64,000 bases of DNA from Dyadobacter sp. UC 10 (GTDB lineage Bacteria; Bacteroidota; Bacteroidia; Cytophagales; Spirosomataceae). The notes beneath the pieces were generated by a model, which was not told where the DNA came from, searched no databases, and saw only the letters and a program-made list of their open reading frames with translations. This document shows positions 26,296-34,110 of this stretch, in pieces; the stretch's first letter is position 1; each line of letters starts with the position of its first letter. A program made the position numbers and the translations under genes. Location: the NCBI RefSeq assembly GCF_008369915.1, contig NZ_VSRN01000001.1, forward strand, positions 6,630,501 to 6,694,500, read 5' to 3'.

Positions 26296-26333
26296 AGCCG
26301 GGTTCAGCGTTTTTCTGGATCCGGCTTTCTTTT
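26296..26333 (+). terminator. Intrinsic terminator of the small 57-residue gene
   Basis: AGCCGG-GTTCAG pairs with CTGGAT-CCGGCT (12 bp with two G-T pairs) around a loop CGTTTTT, followed by TTCTTTT. It faces right, so it serves the small gene and keeps its transcript from running into the opposing rhamnosidase gene. Confidence 0.75.
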
Positions 26334-26342
26334 GCAAAACCC

Positions 26343-29102
26343 CTAATTTTTAAACCGGAAATTATATTTACCTGAGCCGACAAAAATCTGTTTTCCCCGA
26401 ATAGTAATGCCCGGCCGCGAAACAATACCCTTTCCATTTTCAGTCACCTCCGCCGATTCGGCAACAGGTAAAATCAGCGCTGCGTTTGCATTAACCGGGA
26501 CCTGCACTTCCACAGTTACATATCTTTCCTCTTTCCGCCAGGAGGTTGAGATAGTGCCGTAGGGGGATTGATACGATGCTTTGGCTTCGGTAAGGTCGCC
26601 GGGAAACTGCGGCTGGATGATCAGATTTTTGTAGCCAATGGAAGTTTCCGCCTGCCTTATCCCCCCTATTCCTTCGTAAAACCACTCCATCAAATGCCCC
26701 AGCATCAAGTGGTTGTTTGAAACGTTGCGCAGCGCAGGCCAGCTTTCTGTCAGCGCAGTGGCACCATGCGCGAGCTGATACCCATAACCCGGCACATCAT
26801 TGCGGTTATTCATTTTAAACAAAACATCCGACGCCCCGCCTTCCGACAATACCTTCACCAGATAATGGAAACCAATATCGCCGGCAGTAAGTACATAATT
26901 ATTGTCTACAAGATTCTGGTTGAGCTTTTTGTAAACTAAATCCTGCTCAGCCCCCCCGGCCAATCCGAGATAAACCGCCATTGCATTGGCCGTCTGGCTG
27001 CCCGTGCCGTACTGGTGATTTGTTTTGTCATAAAATTTTTGATTAAATGCTTTTTTAATATTCGCCGCCAGATCGGTGAATTTTGCAATGTCGGCCTGCT
27101 TTCCAAGAATAGCGGCGATCTTCGCCAGGATAGTAGCATTGTAATAATAAGTGGCTGTGGGCGTGAGACCTTTCGGCGTCAGCTGCGACTCCCCCATCGG
27201 CCCCGGCCCCATATCGAACCAATCGCCCAGCCCGTGCATCAGAATATATTGATTTGATTTGGAAGTGAGGTAATCGACATACCTGACCATCATTTCATAG
27301 TTGTCCAGCAGCAGGCTTTTATCTCCATACCATTGATAGCAGTACCAGGGCAGTATCACGCTCGCGCTGCCCCACTCGGGCGAATCACGGAAACCGCCTT
27401 CAAAGGGTACATATTCGGGCACGATATCCGGTACCAGTCCATTTTTCAGCTGCGCAGATCTCATATCGCTGAAAAGCTTTTTATTGAGCAGTTCCATGTC
27501 CAGGTTCAACTGGATCGAGTTGCCCATGAGGTAAGTTTCTTCCAGCCAGCCCAGCTTTTCCCGGTGCGGACAATCGGTCACGGTATGGGTAACATTGCTG
27601 TTGATCGCCCAATTAATGAGCGCGTAGATCCGGTTGAAAAGATCGTTGGAACAACTAAAACTTCCCGTGCGCGGTGCCGCACTACGAACGTGCAGCGAGC
27701 TAACTCCCGCTACCACCGGCAGGGTATTCGGGTTTGCTTCCCCCTCTGGCATAGCTCCTTCTAATTGAATATACCTGAAACCGTAATAGGTAAACTTGGG
27801 CTGCCAGGTCTGTATTTTTTCATTGTTTAATGTGTATTGATAAAAATGCGGTTCCCCCGAAGCCTGCTGGTTGACGGTCCCATCGTCCAGGATCAGTTCT
27901 GCCGGTGTAATCTTCACCTGTGTTCCTGCTTTTCCGCTGACAGTCAGCTGCGGGATCGCGGAGGCATTTTGTCCCATATCGTAAACCCATACGCCCGGTT
28001 TCGGCTGCGAGATCCGGGCGACATTGAATGTATCCATAACCGCCATCGGGTAACCGATCTGGGCCACCAATTTTTCCTCTTTGTTTACGATCAGCGGTTT
28101 CTTCCATTTGCTGTCATCAAAACCTGGCAAATTCCAGCCTTTTTGTTCCCTGGTTGCGTCGTAATCCTCGCCGCCGTAGATGCTGGAATAAGTCACAGGG
28201 CTTTCTGTCACCTTCCAGGTTTCATCGCTCACGATTTCCTCCGTACTTCCGTCCTGGTATTCGAGCAGGACTTTACAGATCATTTTCGGATTTCCGTATG
28301 CGACCAGCAATTTGCGGTAACGCTCATTCGGGACATTGTAAAAACCGTTTCCAAGCATCACACCGAGCGCATTCCGGCCTGGTTTGAGCGCTCCGGTAAT
28401 ATCAATAGTATTATAGTAGGTGTATTCGTCATAGTTGGTCCAGCCCGGAGAGAGGAAATCCGTATCAGCATTTTTTCCGTTGATACTAAATTCGTAGTGC
28501 CCTAAACCTGTGATAAATGCGGTGGCTCTTTTCAATTTTTTCGAAATACGGATATCCCTTCTGAACATGGGCAGAGGATGTGCACCCGATACTTTTTTAC
28601 CAAACTTCGGATTGTTGTGCGGTACGTGAATGCCCGGTACTACCCGCATGGAATCTGTCCACGGAGTAAGCGCAAGCCACGCTGCCTTTCCCCAATCCGA
28701 CTTGGAAGGCAGCCCCATTTGCCAATAACCTGCGGCGCTCCATTTGGAAGGCTGGCCGGTTTTGTCCCACACGCGGACTTTCCAGTAGTATCGTTTCGCC
28801 GCCGATAGCTGTTTTCCTGCGTAACGAACATGGATGGATTGATCACTCTCCTTTTTGCCGGAATCCCAGTAATTCGCATTTTCTGGTTTGAAATCAGCCT
28901 GGTCGGAAACAACAATCTGATAAGCCGACTGACTTTCTGCCCGCTTGTCGGATTCCATTTGCCAGCTCAGCGATGGCGTCGGGGTTTCGATACCCAGCGG
29001 ATTCTGCCGGGACTCGCATTTGATCACAGTCACACGGATCGCAGATTGCGAAAAAGATGTGACGGTTAAAAAACTCAGTATTACTGCGAAAAAAATCTTC
29101 AT
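26343..29102 (-). CDS. Alpha-L-rhamnosidase (GH78), secreted
   Basis: A 919-residue secreted glycoside hydrolase of family GH78 with a signal peptide (FFAVILSFLTVTSFSQS). The N-terminal beta domains begin ESRQNPLGIETPTPSLSW and include the rhamnosidase marks AYQIVVSD, SKWSAAGYWQMGL, and AFITGLGHYEFSINGKNAD. The catalytic (alpha/alpha)6 barrel starts near residue 500 with VTHTVTDCPHREKLGWLEE, the GH78 segment DCPxR(D/E)xxxW carrying the acidic residues. It releases rhamnose from plant or bacterial glycans in the periplasm or outside. The sugar isomerase gene is 15 bases upstream in the same direction, so both form one unit. Confidence 0.93.
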   Translation of the reverse strand: MKIFFAVILSFLTVTSFSQSAIRVTVIKCESRQNPLGIETPTPSLSWQMESDKRAESQSAYQIVVSDQADFKPENANYWDSGKKESDQSIHVRYAGKQLSAAKRYYWKVRVWDKTGQPSKWSAAGYWQMGLPSKSDWGKAAWLALTPWTDSMRVVPGIHVPHNNPKFGKKVSGAHPLPMFRRDIRISKKLKRATAFITGLGHYEFSINGKNADTDFLSPGWTNYDEYTYYNTIDITGALKPGRNALGVMLGNGFYNVPNERYRKLLVAYGNPKMICKVLLEYQDGSTEEIVSDETWKVTESPVTYSSIYGGEDYDATREQKGWNLPGFDDSKWKKPLIVNKEEKLVAQIGYPMAVMDTFNVARISQPKPGVWVYDMGQNASAIPQLTVSGKAGTQVKITPAELILDDGTVNQQASGEPHFYQYTLNNEKIQTWQPKFTYYGFRYIQLEGAMPEGEANPNTLPVVAGVSSLHVRSAAPRTGSFSCSNDLFNRIYALINWAINSNVTHTVTDCPHREKLGWLEETYLMGNSIQLNLDMELLNKKLFSDMRSAQLKNGLVPDIVPEYVPFEGGFRDSPEWGSASVILPWYCYQWYGDKSLLLDNYEMMVRYVDYLTSKSNQYILMHGLGDWFDMGPGPMGESQLTPKGLTPTATYYYNATILAKIAAILGKQADIAKFTDLAANIKKAFNQKFYDKTNHQYGTGSQTANAMAVYLGLAGGAEQDLVYKKLNQNLVDNNYVLTAGDIGFHYLVKVLSEGGASDVLFKMNNRNDVPGYGYQLAHGATALTESWPALRNVSNNHLMLGHLMEWFYEGIGGIRQAETSIGYKNLIIQPQFPGDLTEAKASYQSPYGTISTSWRKEERYVTVEVQVPVNANAALILPVAESAEVTENGKGIVSRPGITIRGKQIFVGSGKYNFRFKN

Positions 29103-29117
29103 AACGTTACCAGATGA

Positions 29118-30572
29118 TTAGGACAAACTGTGCCTGCAAACGATTTTGGTCTCGATACCAAGCAGCTGGCCCAGTTTGATAATTTTCGAACTGATATGCC
29201 CGACTCCCACGGCGCAGTGGTGCGCAGGGCCGTGGCTATTCCAGGTTTCGACAAACTTGCGCGCACCTGATTTGAAGCGGTACCGACTATTTGTATTGCC
29301 AATTTCGAGGACGGGCCCCGGCACCGACTCCCCTTCCGCGACCAGCAGAATAACCTTCCCCTCGGCCGTTTCTACCACCGAAAGCAGCGTAACCGGCCCG
29401 TGTTTTACGCTCATCTCCACCGAAAGTCCCTTACCAACCTTACCGTGGTAGACATATAGCGGCCGCACTTTCGTTTTTCCCTCCGCAATCGCAATATGTC
29501 CCGGGCCATCGTGCCCCATCAGCACAATATCATCATTGAAATCCATCGCATAATATTCTGTAAATGAACCCCCTGCGCCGAAACTATCCAGAATTTTCAT
29601 AGCCTGCGCATTTTTGACCTCATACTCACCGGCGACGGGGATACCCCGGGCTGTGAGCAGGGAATTACCGAGAATGACCGAGCTCATCGTATCTTCATTC
29701 AGCGCGTTACCGGTCCCTTTGTGATAATAAGCCATTGAGCCCAGCTGGTATTTCTCTGCCAGCTTAGTCAATGCCACCGCGGTTCGGGAAGCTCTTGTCA
29801 GTTCGTGGTCCGGGCAATCCTCTTTTATTTCGAAAGCCTGATCAAAAACCTGGCGCATTTCCTCTGTCTCCTGATCGGAAACCTGCTCGCGGAGTGCGGA
29901 AAGTTCGTCTACCTCTATGATTTCAATATGCCCTCCGAAGGTCGCGCATTGCAGTGTGAGGTCTGAGTAAATATCCAGCATCCCGCCATAATAGCTGCCC
30001 ATCACCCCTAACCTGTTGTGCGTCATTATATTAGCAACACTTGCCGCCTCGATCCATTCCCGGGCCTCATCCCAGGCAAGCGGGTCGTTATGCAGCATAC
30101 CGGTGATCTGGTAAAAAGGAATCCTGGCGCGATTGAAGACATTCGCGATTTCGGGCACCGGGCAGGATGAGCAGAAAGCCAGCCATTCGCCCGTCATCCG
30201 GGTCCTGTCGGCCAGTTGGTTGAAACGTGTGTAGTCGATCGCAGCCTCTGGCGCGAGGTTCAATATCACCACCGGAACCTTCGCGCGCCTTACTACCGGC
30301 AAAACGGTTGACGAAAGCGCGTAGGTAGTCACGTAAAGGAACAGCAGGTCTACATCGGCACGGCGAAAATCGTGGCCCGCCTCCATCGCCTTTTCCGGCG
30401 AATCGATCAGGCCCAGATTGGTGATCTCCGCGCCGAAGCCTTCCAGCTTTTCGGACACTACGCCCAGGTACCCTTTCAGTCTTTCTTCCAGTCCGTCGAA
30501 TTGTTCCCAGTAAGCCTGCAACCCGATGCCGAAAAGTCCGACTTTAAGCCGGTATTTGGAATGATCCGCCAT
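29118..30572 (-). CDS. L-fucose/L-arabinose isomerase-family protein
   Basis: A 484-residue cytoplasmic sugar isomerase of the arabinose/fucose isomerase fold. The start at 30572 (MADHSKYRLKVGLFGIG) is preferred over the open frame reaching 30881, because the family begins with this first beta strand and the extra 103 residues run into the divergent promoter region. Visible marks are VGLFGIGLQAYWEQF, DVDLLFLYVTTYALSSTVLP, VPVVILNLAPE, MGSYYGGMLDIYSD, and VGHISSKI at the end. It interconverts an aldose and a ketose; with a GH78 rhamnosidase next to it, rhamnose or arabinose is the likely sugar. The AraC regulator diverges from it. Confidence 0.83.
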   Translation of the reverse strand: MADHSKYRLKVGLFGIGLQAYWEQFDGLEERLKGYLGVVSEKLEGFGAEITNLGLIDSPEKAMEAGHDFRRADVDLLFLYVTTYALSSTVLPVVRRAKVPVVILNLAPEAAIDYTRFNQLADRTRMTGEWLAFCSSCPVPEIANVFNRARIPFYQITGMLHNDPLAWDEAREWIEAASVANIMTHNRLGVMGSYYGGMLDIYSDLTLQCATFGGHIEIIEVDELSALREQVSDQETEEMRQVFDQAFEIKEDCPDHELTRASRTAVALTKLAEKYQLGSMAYYHKGTGNALNEDTMSSVILGNSLLTARGIPVAGEYEVKNAQAMKILDSFGAGGSFTEYYAMDFNDDIVLMGHDGPGHIAIAEGKTKVRPLYVYHGKVGKGLSVEMSVKHGPVTLLSVVETAEGKVILLVAEGESVPGPVLEIGNTNSRYRFKSGARKFVETWNSHGPAHHCAVGVGHISSKIIKLGQLLGIETKIVCRHSLS

Positions 30573-30711
30573 ATCAAAAAATACAAATCTGAAAATTAAA
30601 AGGTAGATTCCGCCGTGTGCAGGGTTTGATTTAAAAACCCATTCTGAACAGATATACTTCTGTAAATTAAACTTTGGTTCGCAAAAATAGGACACAAATA
30701 AGATCGCATAC

Positions 30712-30731
30712 AATGAATAAAGTGATTCATT
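30712..30731. promoter_or_regulatory. Inverted repeat between the isomerase operon and the AraC gene
   Basis: AATGAAT-AAAGTG-ATTCATT is a perfect 7-bp inverted repeat with a six-base spacer, ending 16 bases before the AraC-type start at 30748 and 140 bases from the isomerase start. It could be an operator for autoregulation; AraC proteins more often bind direct repeats, so the factor is uncertain. Confidence 0.4.
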
Positions 30732-30747
30732 ATTTGCACATATTGAC

Positions 30748-31635
30748 ATGGAACTATATAGAAAGTATTTCAGCACCGAGCAACTTGAACAGCTGGCAGA
30801 CTCCGAACCGAACTGGGGCGTTTCCATCCTGAATATCGGACACAACCTGCACCCCGCCGGGAAAGTGTACCCGGACACCAACCATCCCGACAGCTACTAT
30901 TTCGACTGGGAGAAAGGAAGGGTGATCAACGAATTTCAGCTGGTTTACATTTCCAGCGGCAGTGGCATATTTGAAACCGAAACTATTCCGCCGACCATTG
31001 TCGAGGCAGGTACCGCATTTCTTTTGTTCCCGAATGTCTGGCACCGCTACAAACCTTCGCAGGATACGGGCTGGGAAGAATTCTGGGTGGGTTTCGGAGG
31101 GCACTATTCCGAATACCTGATGCGGCAGGAATGTTTCAAGCCCGACCATCCCCTGATCCGGATCGGCTTTAACTCGGAGCTGCTGAATGTATTTATCCGG
31201 CTTGTCCAGACGCTTAAGTTCGAAGGGATTGCATTCAAACAGATTTCATCCTGCCTGGTAATCCAGCTGCTGGGGCTGGTGTATGCGTCGGCGTTAATGA
31301 CAGATCGTTCCCGTTCCCACAAGGAAAAGCTCGTGCACAGAATGCGTTATCAGATCCACGAGCACAGTACGGAGGTGATCGATATGGAGAAGCTGGCGAG
31401 TCAGTACGGCGTGAGTTATGGCTGGTTCCGAAAGGCTTTTAAGGAGGTACTGGGCACATCTCCCGGACAGTATCATTTGAATCTTAAAATAGAAAAAGCG
31501 TGTCAAATGCTGCGGGAAACCTCTTTATCCGTTTCAGAAATTGCCTATAAAACAGGTTTCGAATCTGAATTTTATTTTTCCCGGATATTCAAGAAAAAAA
31601 TGACGGTACCACCAACTTCTTACAGAGAGGGCTAA
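30748..31635 (+). CDS. AraC-family transcriptional regulator
   Basis: A 295-residue regulator with an N-terminal cupin sensor (LVYISSGSGIFET to FLLFPNVWHRYKP, residues about 55-110) and a C-terminal pair of helix-turn-helix motifs (MEKLASQYGVSYGWFRKAFKEVLGTSP and VSEIAYKTGFESEFYFSRIFKKKM). AraC proteins with this layout sense a sugar in the cupin and control sugar genes. It diverges from the isomerase-rhamnosidase pair and is most likely their regulator, responding to rhamnose or arabinose. Confidence 0.92.
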   Translation: MELYRKYFSTEQLEQLADSEPNWGVSILNIGHNLHPAGKVYPDTNHPDSYYFDWEKGRVINEFQLVYISSGSGIFETETIPPTIVEAGTAFLLFPNVWHRYKPSQDTGWEEFWVGFGGHYSEYLMRQECFKPDHPLIRIGFNSELLNVFIRLVQTLKFEGIAFKQISSCLVIQLLGLVYASALMTDRSRSHKEKLVHRMRYQIHEHSTEVIDMEKLASQYGVSYGWFRKAFKEVLGTSPGQYHLNLKIEKACQMLRETSLSVSEIAYKTGFESEFYFSRIFKKKMTVPPTSYREG

Positions 31636-31710
31636 GGGAGGGTAATTTCCATCCCGAACGTTCGTTGATATGAAGGTTTTGGAAAGTCACATATCCCCGA
31701 AAACATCCCG

Positions 31711-32280
31711 ATGAAATACATCACCCTTTTTCTGGTCATCATCGGCCTGAGCTCCTGCGAATGGATCGGCAATGCCCCCAGTTTTGGCGACGATTTTGTT
31801 ACCTACACAATCCGCCAGGGACGCCACGAGGTGGACAACAATCTGAACACCCCTTTCACATCCTCTTCCATGCATTTTCAGGCTGTATTCGACAGCAGCT
31901 GCGTTTACAGGAATGCAGTACCTGAAAATCAGAATGATATCAATAAGCTGTACGGCTTTTCCGATTGCAGTTCGGGACACCAGAGCAACAGTGCCCGCTT
32001 TGGCTGGAACTGGCGCGAAGGCGCACTGCGCATTTATGCTTATGTGTATGTGAACGGTACCCGGCAGGAAAAAGAGCTCGGTACTGTCGAGCTGAACGAG
32101 CCGGCGAGCTTTAAAATCGCAGTTCGGGATAATTCTTATCTTTTCACATTCCGCGGGATGGAAACGGTCATGCCCCGGCATTGCACCGGCGGTGTTGGCG
32201 TTTCCTACAAGCTCCTGCCCTATTTCGGCGGCGATGAGCCCGCACCTCAGGATGTCCGGATCAAGATCCGCAACCTATGA
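31711..32280 (+). CDS. Hypothetical lipoprotein
   Basis: A 189-residue predicted lipoprotein with a clear signal (FLVIIGLSSC, Cys16). The mature part is beta-rich, with four further cysteines that may pair, and contains YTIRQGRHEVDNN, HFQAVFDSSCVY, ARFGWNWREGALRIYAYVYVNG and VGVSYKLLPYFGG. It does not match a family I recognise; the pattern (a jelly-roll-like alternation with a WNW strand) could be a carbohydrate-binding fold. It overlaps the opposing treZ stop by six bases. Confidence 0.7.
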   Translation: MKYITLFLVIIGLSSCEWIGNAPSFGDDFVTYTIRQGRHEVDNNLNTPFTSSSMHFQAVFDSSCVYRNAVPENQNDINKLYGFSDCSSGHQSNSARFGWNWREGALRIYAYVYVNGTRQEKELGTVELNEPASFKIAVRDNSYLFTFRGMETVMPRHCTGGVGVSYKLLPYFGGDEPAPQDVRIKIRNL

Positions 32281-34110
32281 TGCCGCGTAAAGTGTAAAAG
32301 ATTCGGCCGCAACATGCAAGGCACCGGCTTCAAGATGTTCCGGCAATGTCCTGTCCCCGTTCCATTCCTGATCTGAAGACGCGATCAGTTTCTGCCATTT
32401 CTGCGCATGCGGAAGCACTACCTCCTCGCTATTCTTGGCGAAATTAAGGACGGCGACAAGTAATTGACCGGCTGTATTTCTTTCCAGAATGATCAATTCC
32501 TTGCCTTCCGGCACCGTTACAGTCAGCCCCGACCTGTCGGCAGCACTTAATGCAGGCTGCTCTTTACGAAGGCTTATCAGCTGTTTGTAATAGCGGAACA
32601 TGGTTCGGTGCGGCTCTTTTTCGAGTAAATCCCACTGTAATTTAGATTGCTGAAAGGTTTCCTCCCCTACCGGATCGGGCGCATCGCCTTCGAGGTGAAA
32701 GGCGGCAAACTCCCGTTTACGTCCTTTGCGCACGGCTTCGGCCAGCTCGGGGTCGGTGTGGCTTACAAAATACTGGAAAGGATTACTCTCGCTCCATTCC
32801 TCGCCCATAAATAGCAGCGGCAGAAACGGACTGACCATCACCGTGCCCGCCAGCAACTTCTGCATTTCATAACTTACCAGCTGACTGGTCCGCTCGCCGA
32901 GCATACGGTTACCGATGTGGTCGTGGTTTTGAGAAAAAACAATAAACCGATGTCCCGGAAATCCGTCTGCCTTAACACCGAATTTTCTTTTCCGGTGTTC
33001 TGAATAAGTCCCATCGAATACATAGGCATCGCGGAAAGACTTGGCTAACGATACAACAGGCTCAAAATCTGAATAGTACCCACTTTGCTGCTGACCGGAA
33101 GAAACCCTGAGCGCGTGGTGAAACTCGTCGATCCACTGCGCGTCCATGCCGAATCCGCACTGATCTACCGGCTTAATATATCGGGTATCGTTCAGGTCCA
33201 TTTCGACCATCAGATAAGGCTGCCTTCCTGTCGCTTCGCTCAACTCGTCCACCCGCATTTTCATCTCCTGCAATACATGCACGGGACTGAAATCCTTGAT
33301 CGCATGAACTGCGTCCAGACGCAGCGCATCAATATGGAAATCCCTGAACCACATCAATGCATTTTGGATGAAGTAATGCCGCACAGCATCACTCCATGCA
33401 TCGTCAAAATTGATCGCTTCTCCCCAGGGCGTGTTGTATTTATCGGTAAAATAATGACCGTACTGGCCAAACACATTTCCTTCCGGCCCCAGGTGGTTAT
33501 ACACCATATCCAGGATCACTGCTATTCCCTTTGAATGACAGGCATTTACGAAATGCTGCATGGCTTTCGGACCACCATAAGAATCCTGAACACTGTAAGG
33601 AAATACACCATCATAGCCCCAGTTGCGCGGCCCGGCAAACTGAGAAACCGGCATCAGCTCGATGGCGGTAACGCCGAGATCGGCCAGATAATCGAGCCGC
33701 TTTTCCATTGCCGCGAGTGTACCTTCCGGGGTGAATGTGCCGATATGGACTTCGTAAATGATATATGCGGGAAGTGCGGGGTTAACCCACTGCTGGTCGG
33801 TCCACTGAAAATCCCGGAGATCGACAGCCTCCGACGGGCCATGTACGCCCTCAGACTGAAAAAGTGAAGCGGGATCGGGAAGCAACTGATCGTCACCCAG
33901 GTCGAAAAGATAGGAATCCCCAGGTTTTACCCCGGAGGTTTTTATTCCCCAATACCCATATCCCAGCTTTTCAAGAGGAATCTTTTCGCCTGACGAAACG
34001 ACTGATATCCTTACTTCCTCTGCCAAAGGTGCCCACACCAGGATTTCAGCTTCTCCAAACTCATTAAAACTGATGCCGGGCCTTCCCGGCACTATATAAT
34101 CGTTATTCAT
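32275..34110 (-). CDS. treZ: Malto-oligosyltrehalose trehalohydrolase
   Basis: A 611-residue cytoplasmic GH13 enzyme that releases trehalose from maltooligosyl-trehalose. The N-terminal CBM48-like domain (FGEAEILVWAPLAEEVRISV, residues about 15-100) is followed by the barrel with DMVYNHLGPEG, the nucleophile D266 in DALRLDAVHAI, the acid/base E303 in MVEMDLND and the NHD site at 395-397 (FSQNHDHIGNR). The AVHAI and the E-x-DLND forms are typical of TreZ rather than branching enzyme. Its start overlaps the end of glgX by four bases. TreY, the usual partner, is not in the window. Confidence 0.93.
   Translation of the reverse strand: MNNDYIVPGRPGISFNEFGEAEILVWAPLAEEVRISVVSSGEKIPLEKLGYGYWGIKTSGVKPGDSYLFDLGDDQLLPDPASLFQSEGVHGPSEAVDLRDFQWTDQQWVNPALPAYIIYEVHIGTFTPEGTLAAMEKRLDYLADLGVTAIELMPVSQFAGPRNWGYDGVFPYSVQDSYGGPKAMQHFVNACHSKGIAVILDMVYNHLGPEGNVFGQYGHYFTDKYNTPWGEAINFDDAWSDAVRHYFIQNALMWFRDFHIDALRLDAVHAIKDFSPVHVLQEMKMRVDELSEATGRQPYLMVEMDLNDTRYIKPVDQCGFGMDAQWIDEFHHALRVSSGQQQSGYYSDFEPVVSLAKSFRDAYVFDGTYSEHRKRKFGVKADGFPGHRFIVFSQNHDHIGNRMLGERTSQLVSYEMQKLLAGTVMVSPFLPLLFMGEEWSESNPFQYFVSHTDPELAEAVRKGRKREFAAFHLEGDAPDPVGEETFQQSKLQWDLLEKEPHRTMFRYYKQLISLRKEQPALSAADRSGLTVTVPEGKELIILERNTAGQLLVAVLNFAKNSEEVVLPHAQKWQKLIASSDQEWNGDRTLPEHLEAGALHVAAESFTLYAAS

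Noticed and set aside
29118..30881. Extended 587-residue form of the isomerase
   Set aside because: The extra N-terminal 103 residues run through the divergent promoter and overlap the start of the AraC gene; the family begins at the codon at 30572.
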